Origin: Mangifera indica
Lineage: Eukaryota > Streptophyta > Magnoliopsida > Sapindales > Anacardiaceae
Assembly: GCF_011075055.1 (NCBI RefSeq)
Contig: NC_058156.1
Location: forward strand, 496,001-560,000
Direction of reading: 5' to 3'
Length of the DNA: 64,000 nt
How positions within the stretch are numbered: position 1 is the stretch's first letter; every line of letters starts with the position of its first letter. A model generated the notes under the pieces. That model made no database searches, was not told where the DNA came from, and saw only the letters and a list, made by a program, of their open reading frames with translations. This document shows, piece by piece, positions 29,935 through 40,890 of the stretch. The position numbers were made by a program, and so were the translations under genes.

Positions 29935-30809
29935 TCCTCCTCTTCTTTGACTCTTTATTTGAGTTGTTTTTGAGGGCTCCTTGGGTCACTATCGAGATGA
30001 TGGAATTCGTATGCTTGAACCAAAAAGGTGTTTTTGTTAAGATACAGATTAGTGCTTAATTGTGACATTATGGTGCAATACTTCGGTCCATTCCATTTGC
30101 TTTTGAGTTTTGTAAACCAAATAAGTTATGACGAATTAGAACCTTAAAAATTATTTAATATAATTAATTTAATTCTAATAAAAATAATCGAATTTAGATA
30201 AGATTTTTGGTGTTAAAAAAAATATGTATATGCATATTGATAATGATGTGATGAGAAAGATAAGCATATTAGCAGTAGCGGAGACATAGGCCAGAAGGGT
30301 GGGTCATATGGGCATGTGGCCTTGTCTGCTTCTGGTCTTCTTCTTCTACCTAACCCCAACCATTCCTGTATATTTAAAAGCATCTGTCAATTCATCTCAT
30401 GTGATTCTTCTTCATCCCTCCCTCGATCAATGTGTTTGAATTTGAGTTCATCTAAAATTGAATCTTATTTGGGCTTGATCCAAATCGAATCTGACCTTAG
30501 TTATAAAGCAAACAGAAAAAGGTCCATTTCTTCATGCATAAAACATGGCGATAATTAAGTTCATGGAACAAATCCTGTAACTCTTAAAAGCTAAACCCAT
30601 GTTGCAGATGAAACTGATCCATCAATGGTGATTGCCTCCTCATCAATGATACAGTAAAGAATGAGAAAAAGTGTGCAAGAGTTGAAACTGAAGGAAATGT
30701 GTTCAATATTTAATCACCATTGTCTGTCATTTGGATTAAATATTATGCAGCTTGCTTTGCCCTATCTTTCTGCCATATGATTTTTCAGAATATATATATA
30801 TATATATTG

Positions 30810-31165
30810 ACTGAAGTAAGTCATGAATTCGACCAACAATTTAAATTATGAATTTGAGTTTATTTGAATCATGAATTTGAAATAAATCGAGTTATGATTT
30901 GAACTATTTATTTGATTTATGAATTCGAACTAAACTTGACCGAAACTAAATTAAACTTTGAATCAATTTAAAAAATGAGTCGAATTTTCTTATTTGAATT
31001 CAAATAAAAAGAATTTAAGTAGAATTGAATCGAACAAAACTGATTTAAATCAGATCTAACCCTAGCAAAAAGGTTCAAACTGAAATTCATTTAATTTAAA
31101 TTTAATTCATTTAAATCGATCACTGATCCAAACTCAATTAAATTGGGTCAAATCACTACCGTATA
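30810..31165. repeat. dispersed AT-rich repeat copy
   Basis: Many alternating GAATTTGAGTTTATTTGAATC and TGAATTCGAACTAAAC phrases; ends near CAAACTCAATTAAATTGGGTC. No coding content. Confidence 0.5.
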
Positions 31166-31863
31166 ACATGAAAAGTGAGAATAAAAATCTAATTTCTAAT
31201 AGAAGTTGTTGAAAGAGAAGTACGAGCCCTAGATGATAAGATGGAGAATGAGATGGGTCTTCTACAAGTCCAAACTTTGGTCCAAAGCCCAGATTTGAAC
31301 CTCAAATGAATCCAACAATAACGTTCATCGTTGTTAACATCCTAACCTTGGCCCATGTTCGTCTCCGCTCAGTAACAAGAACAAACAAGAAATGGATGAT
31401 TAATAATTTAATCACTTTTAAGGGTTTTGAAAAAATCATTCAAACTGCAAAACAAGAAATCAGGCTCTGGATCTCTGAATGCTTAAGGCGCCAATCCCTG
31501 AAATGGTATATGTAATGGGTTTTATCGATTGGGTTACAGGTGATTCCTGTTGAAGCTTGAAGTGGGTGCAAGACTGACGATTTTAAAGTAGAATTCATTA
31601 GATAGAGAATATCACGAAGAGTTCATAATCTGTTGCCAAATCCACAAACTCATCGGCGGAAAACCCAAAACCCAAATCATCCGTCAGATTTAATGATCTC
31701 CAGGTTTCTCAGTCTCCTTCCTGTCATTTCCCTCGCTCGCCTCTCTGTTTGTCTCGTAAAAATCGCCATTGTTTTTTCAATTCAATCTTCTCTGAAAGTT
31801 AACAACAACAACAATACAAAAACATGCCCAAGAAGTAGAAGACAACAAAAACGCATACATTAG

Positions 31864-34800
31864 CATTTACCGGCAACATCGACAACAACAACAAGAACGC
31901 TGGCTACAACTACCATTTATACTCATCTCAAAGTTCAGGCTCAGCCCATCAAGCCAAAACGCCGCAAGTATCGTGAAACCACTATCTCCTCCTCTGCTAT
32001 CCCCAGAAGTACTACTACTGAGTCTGATTCCTCTGATCTTTGGCTTTACCCAACTCGGAAACTTGACCCACCTACAATAGTGTTGCCTGAACATTGCTGG
32101 TGCTGCCCAGCTTCAAAACCCATTCAGAATCCTCCACCGCCGTCGCCATAACAACAACTAAGATCTGTCCGTACAGCCTTTAGAGGGGCTGACCCGGTGT
32201 TAATACCCGATATTCGTCGTTCAGGATCCGGTTGTCTCCCGGGAGTCCGTCGCCTGTCATGGACTTTACACACACCTCGCCGCTAACATCATCAGCGCTC
32301 AAGGGACACTCAGATTCAGCATTCCCTTCAAGTTACCGCAAATTTAATTCGGCTTTAACCGCGGGTCTTTTAAACCCGATGTCACCTCCAACCCGTTCCA
32401 GCCCGACACTCCTTGATATGATGGCGTGCGAACCCGACATTCACCCGAAAACCCCGATCCCGACAAACCACAACAGTGCCCCCCTAATCCCGCCAACAAT
32501 GGGTCATCACCAACAACAAATATTTGATAGCCAGCAATTGAAAATGCAGAGAATATCGAATCTTTTGTTGTCGAGGAGTCCAGCTAATCAGTTCAATGAG
32601 TCAGCGTCGAGTGACATAAAACTGACTCTGAGTTCTAAGGACGGTATAAGCGTGTCCGTGAATGTGCACAGACAGATACTTGTGGCTCATAGTAGATATT
32701 TCGCTGCTAAGTTATCGGATCGGTGGAAGAAACAGCAGCAGAAAAATATTCTTCCGTACATTGTGGAGATTGCAGATTGTGATGACGTTGAGGTTTATAT
32801 TGAGACTTTGAGGTTGCTCTATTGTTAAGATCTTAAAAAGAAGTTGATGAGAGAGGATGTTTCTAAAGTTCTTGATATTTTGAAGGTAAAGTGCTTTAGT
32901 TTTTTATTTCTTTTTTTTCTCCCATTAGCGCATATGTTATTTTAACCTTTTTTTTTTTTTTTTGGGTAAGTAATTTCTAACTTTTTTTTTTTTTCTTCTT
33001 TTTATGTTTGGCCAATGGGTTATTTTTTATCAAGTTTTAATATAATAATAAATATATACTCATAAAATTTCATAAATTTAAATAACTATTCACAGTTAGA
33101 ATTAAAAATAAAATTATTATTTATTAAAAAATTTAAAAATTATCTAATTTTCTCCTTCAAATTAAAAAAATCTTACATTTTCTCTCTAAAGTTTGAAAAT
33201 TGATAATTTTTTCAAAAAATTGACAATTTTTTCATAAAATTTTTTTTTCTCTCTCTGATAACGATTTGTTATCACTGGCTATCGATCATCATCTTTTTTG
33301 TCTTATCTCTCTTTCATCCTTAAAATGGTTAGTCAGCACACGAAAAAGCGATCTCAGTCTCTTCATTGCATGATGAAGTGATAAAGAGACTGAAATCTCT
33401 TTATAACACAACGAAACAATGAAGAGACTAAGAACTATTCATCCCTTTGTGGTGTCATGAAGAGATCTGGGCCTCTTCGTTGTGTACTGGCCAACTATTC
33501 TGATAGTGAGAGAGAGATAAGATGAGAGGGAGAATGATTGATAGTGAATCACTATCGAAAAGAAGAGAAAAAATTTATGGGGGAAAATTGTCACATTTCA
33601 ACTATTGAGTTCAGAGAAATTATAAGATTTTTAAACCCGAAGAATAAAATATAATAAAATTTTAATTTTTTTAATAAATAAGAATTTTACTTTTAACTAT
33701 AATTAATATTTTTAATAAAAATTAATTCATAGATACATGTTTGAATTTTTGAAATCCCATAAATATAAATTTATCTTTGCATTAAAACTTGAGTTGGGAA
33801 ATCGCCCTTTGGCCCTTATGTTTTGTGGGTTTTCTTGTTTATGTGCTCTGAATTTGGCTTCAGTTTTAAGCAGAGCCAAGTTAACGGGTTCTAGCTTCTA
33901 ACCAGTCGATAATCCACACACACACATAATATATATATTCCTTTGTTAGGGAGACCATATAGAATGATTGACCGACCAATCCTTTTTTGTTTTGCTGATT
34001 AATTCAACCAAGAACTGCTGTACACTTAGATGGTAGCTATATTCTGAACTCCTGAGAAAAGAAGTTGAAAAATTCTGAGAATTAGATTTGAAGTTCTATA
34101 TAGATAGATTCTTGTTCACTATTTTTGCAACTTAATTGCTTGGTTTTTATGTGTATTTTTTTAGGTTTCAGCAGCAATTGGGTTTGATGGGGGGGTTTTA
34201 TCTTGTTTGGAGTACTTAGAAGCAGCACCATGGGCTGAGGACGAAGAGGAGAAAGTGGCTTCATTGTTATCAGAGCTCCGACTTGAAGGTGTTGGAGCTG
34301 GTGAAGTTTTGAAGAGGGTTTCAGTTGAAGTTAATGGTGCAGGAGGAGACGGTATTGACAATGAGGAAATGCTTCTCAAGCTTTTACATGTAGTTCTTGA
34401 TGGCAAAGATGAGAAGGCAAGACGTGAAATGAAGGGGCTGGTATCTAAGATGCTTCATGAAAATTCATCTCAGAATGATCTTCGAAAGGAATCACTGTAC
34501 TCTGCTTGTGATAGGTGTTTAGAATTGCTACGCCAGCATATTCTCCAGGCAGCAACAGGTGATTTGCAGGAAATGTGCCAGATTGCCCGGCAGGCAGATA
34601 ATTTGCATTGGATTTTGGATATCTTGATTGATCGGCAGATTGCCGAGGACTTTTTAAATACATGGGCTTCTCAATCTGAAATATCTGAGGCACATTCAAA
34701 AGTCCCTGCTGTTCACAGGTATGAGGTTAGCAGGGTTACTGCTAGACTGTTTGTTGGAATTGGCAAAGGAAAGTTATTGGCTTCAAAGGATGTGAGACGC

Positions 34801-35106
34801 TTGCTTTTAAGGAATTGGTTGGAGCCTTTTTATGATGATTTTGGGTGGATGAGTGGGGCGTCCAAAGGCCTTGATCGACACTTAATTGAAGATGGTCTTA
34901 GTAACACGATTCTTACTCTGCCTCTAGCCTGGCAACAGGAAATTTTGCTTGCTTGGTTTAATAGATTCTTAAACTCTGGTGAGGATTGTCCTAACATACA
35001 AAGAGGATTTGAAGTTTGGTGGAGGAGGGCCTTCTGGAGACATAATGGTGAGCAGGAACGGCTAACACAATCACGAATTACAACTGCAACTATTGAAAAC
35101 TCATAA
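31864..35106 (+). pseudogene. BTB/POZ protein (At1g63850-like), first exon broken, second exon intact
   Basis: Plant BTB/POZ proteins are usually adaptors for CUL3 ubiquitin ligases. Exon 1 (31864-32885) encodes, in order, a KPKRRKYRETTISSS phrase, SSDLWLYPTRKLDPP, TIVLPEHCWCCPASKP, an [14 protein letters not shown] phrase, [14 protein letters not shown] and the BTB start ([20 protein letters not shown]). Exon 2 (34165-35106, 313 residues) opens [20 protein letters not shown] and runs unbroken to the stop. Breaks: no ATG in the first frame (TAG at 31861-31863); TAA at 32149-32151; a one-base frame change near 32230; TAA at 32826-32828 just before the conserved lysine-rich DLKKKL phrase. The longest ATG frame left in exon 1 (32259-32828) has 189 codons. 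It could be a young pseudogene, a gene with consensus errors, or a locus still making its C-terminal part. Confidence 0.75.
33031..33791. mobile_element. long-TIR element inside the BTB intron
   Basis: The left end CAAGTTTTAATATAATAATAAAT and the inverse of the right end CAAGTTTTAATGCAAAGATAAAT match. The arms continue to match imperfectly for about 150 bases (shared ATAAAATTATTATTTATTAAAAAA-like tract). The terminal phrase (AAGTTTTGGTGCAAAGGCAAATT type) is shared with 18255-19171, so the two are related. The centre (33240-33560) has TCTCTTC/GAAGAGA motifs and no gene. It accounts for most of the 1279-base intron. Confidence 0.55.
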
Positions 35107-36784
35107 AGCTACCTCTTCCCACCATGAAAAACATAATAATGCGCTAAGGGTTCTATTGCCTTCTTGCGATTGCTTTGGTCTTGCTTCTAAATTAATTTTT
35201 TGCTTTTTGTCTCCTTCCTTGCTAAACCAGGACTGTGTGTTCTTTGGAGTAGTTGAACTTCTCTGAAGGGGATATGTGTCTGTTTGACTTTATATGTCCA
35301 GGTTTAGTCAGGAAGAAGACATCACTCTCTGGATGCAACTCCCATATATATATGTGAAGATAAACTCAATAGAATGCTTGTTTTGTTCATTTGACACTTG
35401 AGTTTGTGCACATATGCTTTTTGTGTTTGATCTAGTTTTCTTATTAGGATGGTTTATTTGTTCTTATGTTATCATCTTTTATTTATATAGACACTTATTG
35501 GGTTGACCTCCAAGAATGGGAACATTTGGTTTAACCAGGATTCTTTGTTGGTAATTTCTTAAGATATTAGGACTGGTTTTTATAGCAAGAGGGCCAGTTA
35601 GAGCATCCATCAAATGTGATTGGATTAGCACAATGGTGGGCTCTGCTTCTCTTTGTAACTTCTGGTTCAGTAATCAGTTCTGTCTGTGTTGACACTGGAT
35701 AGGCTTGGTGCTTTGAGATACTGGAAATCAAGTGTAACCATGTAAAGGAATATGGGATATCTCTGAAAATCAATTTAGCAGGTGAGTTGTTGAAGCATTA
35801 CAAACAGTTGCCATCACTATCATTACTCATTGCAATAATGCCATTTGATTGATTGGATTTGTGCTGGATCAGTTCTAATTTTAGTCATATAAATTGCCAT
35901 GTATGGTGTTGGATAAATAACCATTATTTTTTTATCTTCTGAAATGTTTTTATAAAAAAGTTTGATTCAGACTCATCACTTTGATTTCTTGGTTCATTCA
36001 TAAATTTTGTATGGACTGAGATAACCATTTATGATATATCTGGACTTTTCTTCCCTAGTCTATCTTCTTAACGAGCAATAGTTGAGGTAGTGGAATTCAT
36101 CCAGAAAGTTCCCATTTTTGTTTGGATTCTTTGTTGTTTTGGTTGAAAGTCATCTCATTTCATTTTCCTGCATTGTCGATTTTTCCTTTTGACAACCATA
36201 TGCATTCCATCCTCGACAAAAACACTCGGTGCATTATTAGAGCTACCTTGTCTTTGTGTGGCTTCTCGTCACCAAAGCTACTAAAATGCAGAAATTTTGA
36301 ACTTCTTCTACATGAAAGTTGGCTGCTTCCAGTGATGGGTGAAAAGTATGTACAACTGGGATGAGAACTTGTTAAACTTAATTTTTCAGATGAGGTAGTT
36401 TAAAATCCCAGTAGAGGTAATTTTTTTTTTTTTTTTTACCTTGTTTCATTTTGTGCTTTTTCTTTTGTGATCTAAGTACTGAACTCTACTGGTGAGGTGA
36501 TACTTAGTACTGGCTTTATCCTCATGAGAATAACTTTGGATTGGAATAGCTTCTCAGTATCAAGCCATGTGAATCAAATTCTGTTTATGTACCTAAAGAG
36601 TAACTTCTCTGGTGGTTTTCCTGTTAGAATTTGACGTTCTTTACTTGCTTGCAGGAAATAGCAGAATGCTCTTTCATTATATTTTGATGAATTGAGATGC
36701 AAGATTTCAACTATACAGGTACCAGTTTGCTGTGGACGGATTCTCAAGCTTTCATTTCATTCTTTCTTGGTTCTACCGAATATG

Positions 36785-36960
36785 GTTACAATAAAATTAT
36801 GTGTAACAGGTTAGAATAAAACTATGTGTAATAACGATAATGGTATATTATGTGATTGAATGATTTTGAATTAGAGATAAAAGAATACCCAAACACATAG
36901 TAATATCTTATCGATAATACATAAAATAATACTCATCGTTAGTGTATATAGTCTTATATA
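36785..36960. mobile_element. MITE-like element copy
   Basis: Reads AATAAAACTATGTGTAATAA, TATTATGTGATTGAATGATTTTGAATTAGAGATAAAA, then ACACATAGTAATATCTTATCG and TAATACTCATCGTTAGTGTATATAG. The order and inverted arms match the copy in XPB intron 17. Confidence 0.6.
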
Positions 36961-37119
36961 GATATATTTATGTTTAAGGGTCCAGTTAGCTTGACCAATC
37001 TACTTGAAAGATTTGGCTTCAAACCATAATGGAATTCTTCTACCCCATTAAAAATTTTTGAAACAGATTTTTGATGTTTGTTTTCATGTTAAATTTGGTG
37101 GTTGAATGAAAATTGCATT

Positions 37120-37600
37120 GTATAGGGTTAAACCCGAACCGAGCTAGTTTGGTCTCAAAAGTCTATTTGGTTTGATTTAGTTTAATTTGAATTTGTATAG
37201 AGTAAACTCAAATCGAGCTCGAACTAGTTTAATTTGAATTTGTGTAAAGTAAACCCGAATCGAGCTTGAACTAAAAAAGTTAGCTCGTTTTTAAAATCCA
37301 GTTGAATTTGAGTTAGTGATAGTTTGACTTGATCTGACTTACAACTTAGACAATGACTTTATTCAGTTCAAAATTAATTTGTAATTTAATTCAAGTAATG
37401 TTAAACAATTATCAAAATATGTTATTTTATTTATTATTGAATAAAATGATATTTTGTCAATAAACCATTAACTTGAATTATAAATTTGAATTATAAACTT
37501 AACTAAGCTTTGAATTTCGAGCATAAAATGAAAGTTTGAACTTAACCTACCTTTAACTTGTATTCAACAAACTCAAACTTAACTTTGTATTCTTGGGCTC
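37120..37600. repeat. dispersed AT-rich repeat copy
   Basis: Contains two near-repeats of GTTTAATTTGAATTTGTRTAAAGTAAACYCGAATCGAGCT-type sequence (about 37165-37215 and 37225-37270), then TTATTTATTATTGAATAAAATGA-type internal phrases and the usual AACTCAAACTTAA end. Confidence 0.5.
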
Positions 37601-38039
37601 ATATATCCACCGCTAGGGTTGTGCCCACAGCCTGCAGTTATAAGCTGTATTGTTGTGCATGTGCAGGATGGTTGTTAAATTCGATAGGGACAATTTTGAC
37701 TGGACTGGTATATTTTTAGATTTTATGTCAACATTTTCAATCAAGACCCGTGCAGCTCTCCATTGATGGAACATGCAACTACCAAGAAATTTCCTCATTT
37801 ATTCTCCTGTTCCAAAATCTTGATGTAGTAGCGGTCATAACTTTATAATATAGAAACCCACTCTTAGTTTCTACTTTCAGAATGTATTGGATGCTCATTT
37901 AGTCATAAATAAATCTGATGAAGTATTCCATTTAAGTGGCATGATTTTTGTTGACAATTTGTGGCACAGGGCTAGGGACCCAATAAGATGTATTATTCTT
38001 AGTCGCCCTGGCTCTAACTCCCACCCTAATCCATGATTT

Positions 38040-38560
38040 TGAAACCCTGATCCAACCAGTTTGATTATGACTCGATCGTTAAACTGATTGGGATAAAATT
38101 GAATTTGCTTTTTACCGATAGACCAAAATAAGTTTGGATATAAACTTAGGAGAGTTCAAACATTCCTTGGTTTAAGTTTGTCAAACCAAAGTTACGAGTA
38201 GCTCGAATTCGATTTTTGTGACTTGAGTTCATGACTCATATTTGTGAGTGAGATTCACGACTTGAGTTTATAACCTATTACAAAAACGACATCATTTTAT
38301 TTAATAATAAATAAAATAACATTCTTTTGACATTATTTGGTATGACTTAAATCAAATTATAAAATAAGCTCAAATTGATTTAAGTCGATAGCTAAATTAA
38401 AATCTCTTTAACTAGAGTTTGACTCGATTTAAAAAAAAAACAACCCTCTTAACTCATCTTAAAAGAAATTGAGTTGAACTGACTTTAAAATTGAGCCAAT
38501 TTCATTTAGGTCTAACTCTAAATCTGAATTAGGTTGCTATCAACTCAATGTAATGTATTG
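38040..38560. repeat. dispersed AT-rich repeat copy
   Basis: Family phrases CTCGAATTCGATTTTTGTGA, ACGACATCATTTTATTTAAT and GACATTATTTGGTATGAC are visible, followed by TGAGTTGAACTGACTTTAAA. Non-coding. Confidence 0.45.
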
Positions 38561-39400
38561 AAATTAATGTGACTCAAACCTATATCTTGCAAATGAATTT
38601 GACTTGAAACCATTGTACCTCATTATAATTAAAAAAAATAAAAATATTTTAAATTTTATTCATATATTTATTTAAACAATTAATGATCCAATCATTAAAT
38701 CAATTAGTCAAATCAGGAAAAACCCTAGTAAGCCATTTCATCGAATTAATGTTCATTCCACTTATAATACATTGCCCCACTCCCAAGGGGGGAGTTGATT
38801 TTTGTGGATTTTTTCAAAAACAAAACAAACCCTAACCCTAATTAAAATTTTCAAAATTTGAATTGAAACAATTTAATTTCAGGTAAAATTTAAATTTCAT
38901 AAATATGATTTTAATCATAGTATAATATAATAAACTATTATTTTATTTATTGTACTGTAGTTACCGAATTAATAAAGGTGTCCAACAGTCATAATCAGGT
39001 CTGTCTGTGCGCTATTGTTGACTTGATTTTCTGGAGAAGCCGAAAAGCCAAAACGGCGTCGTGGAGGAACAATTTGGGGTGAGCGGAAGAAAAAGTGAAG
39101 GGTAAAATAGTAAATAAATAAGCATAAATACGTGGTGAAGCAACGACAAACACTGAGTTGACGGTAAAAAGCAAAGAATAAAAAGGAGAAAGGCAATCTG
39201 AAAGGAGAAAGAAGAAGAAGAAGAGAAACGAATTTCTTGAGTCGAAGGAAGGGATACAAGTATTATTGGAAAGAAATGTATGGAAGGTAAGGTAGCCGCG
39301 GAGAAAGATCGAGACTTGCCGATTAATTTTAATGTATTTATATATTGTATATTGGATTCCTTTGAAATGAAAGATAAAAGCAGAAGAAACCATTGCAGTG

Positions 39401-40890
39401 TGAACAAGTGTGTCTCAATTTACTGAAAGAAACCCGGTTCTTGTCATTGATTTTGGAGCCTTGATTGGAGTTATTCAGCTCGGAAAGGGATCTATCTGAT
39501 TATTGTTGTTGCCCTAGATTTCTGTTTCTGTTTGTGTGTTCTCAGGTAAAATGAAACCCTAATACTTTTTTTTTACTTATTTGTTGTTCTGGATTGACTC
39601 CAACTGTGAATAAGCGAGCCGCGGGGATTCCTGTATCTTTTATTGGTTGATTGAGGCTGTTTCGAGAAGAGAAGATACGAGATTAGGGTTTTTCGGAAGT
39701 GTTTTCTTTGTTTTTCTTTTGTGGTTCAGATCTGAGAACTCGTTTATGAGGACTTTTATTGGTTATTGCGATTCACAGCGTTTTGGTTTGTTGAAGTCTT
39801 TAAACATTTGATTTGGTTGTCACTCAAGGATCGCTTTAGATCTGTCTTAGTGTTACAGACCCTTGTATTGGGTTGTTCCTGGACGAGTTGTCTGAGCTTT
39901 TAATTCAGATAAGCATTAGTTCAACTAGTTCTTCAAGCGTGTGATTCATAGACACAAAACTGGGCTTGAGGGACCTTCATGTTGGCTATATTGCCTTCCA
40001 ATTCGTTTTATAGGTTATGAGATGTGCTTTCCCAGTGATTTATAACTTCTACACGATCTGCTCTGTGCTTATAGTTTGCTGCTTGTCTTGTTGACTTGAG
40101 ATATTCATTGCATTGTTTTCCCCGTCGTTCCTTATACGTCATTGCACTTATTGGGATGGGAGCGTTTCCCTTGCTTTACAGTATGATCAAGTTGGCTTTC
40201 AGATGAAAAATGTCTGGGTTTTCTCTAATCAAAATGCAGAGGCTGCTTTTTTGGTTCCCAGGCGATCGCCACAAATATTGACCGTTGTGTTTGATTTCAT
40301 GTATATATTTATTTTCATGTTTAGTGCATATATTAAACTGAAAATATTTATTAAGATCGTACTTTGGAGTTATTGGATTTATAAGCTGCTGGATATAATA
40401 TCTGATACCAAGAAGTCATAACTGATGTTCAAATTAGGAGATATTTAGTTGTGGGTATTGAGGAATCATTATTATGACTAGGTCATGATATTTTAGTGTT
40501 CTCAAATGTAGATGCATTTGCTTGATATGTCTATATAATGAATGTTACTATTGTTATGAACTGTAATTCCACCAAACATGTAATTTGATGTGACGATTTA
40601 TTTGTGCTCATGCACTGGTTTTCAGTGTCTAGCGTGAGATAGGCAGAACACAAGCTACAACGGCATCCTGCAGGACCTGTGGTGGAAAGCCGTTGGGTGA
40701 TGAGAGAGACTCACCACCTGGTAGCATGCTGGGCACAATTAGTTTGGAAGTTGCCAGTTTTATCAGTTCTGACTTGACTTGGAAGGGCTCAAAAGGTAAA
40801 AGGAGTTCATTGAGGCGGGCCAAGAAGTCTGTTTCAAGAAACTTGAAACGTTGTGGGGAGCTTGTCAACCAGTACTCGAAAACTCTGGAC
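39401..40890 (+). promoter_or_regulatory. spliced 5' leader of the 1265-residue gene
   Basis: A leader exon ends at a clear donor at 39545/39546 (TTCTCAG then GTAAAATG). An acceptor TTTTCAG at 40625 opens the next exon (40626-40914), in which coding is taken to start at 40891. The leader intron is about 1.08 kb. The part 40693-40890 is open in frame with the coding sequence and has an in-frame ATG at 40726, so a 55-residue longer N terminus is possible. Confidence 0.5.

Larger units (their letters stand above)
25693..31863. other. 6 kb gene-free spacer between divergent RING and BTB genes
   Basis: No gene recognised on either strand. It holds dispersed-repeat copies (26070-26400, 27500-27680, 28490-28870, 30810-31165), one inverted-repeat element (26638-27229), a C/A-rich CCACCA run (27829-27848), a T17-type homopolymer near 28468-28483, and a GC-rich hairpin (29917-29934). 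31600-31863 is less AT-rich and is the probable leader of the BTB gene. The short open frames here lack family motifs. Confidence 0.5.
35107..39400. other. spacer downstream of the BTB locus
   Basis: 35107-35400 is the probable 3' untranslated region. 35400-36780 shows no family-like coding sequence. A MITE-like copy lies at 36785-36960; dispersed-repeat copies lie at 37120-37600 and 38040-38560. 38820-38845 has AAACCCTAACCCTAA (a telo-box-like phrase). 38960-39400 is the probable promoter of the following gene, with a GAAGAAGAAGAAGAG run (39209-39223). Confidence 0.45.

Noticed and set aside
38820..38845. AAACCCTAACCCTAA as an interstitial telomere
   Set aside because: Only two units; such telo-box-like phrases occur in plant promoters and this does not indicate a telomere.
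38969..39407. Overlapping minus-strand frames of 96-132 codons
   Set aside because: Antisense of an A/G-rich promoter and leader of the gene at 40891; Phe/Leu/Ser-rich low complexity.
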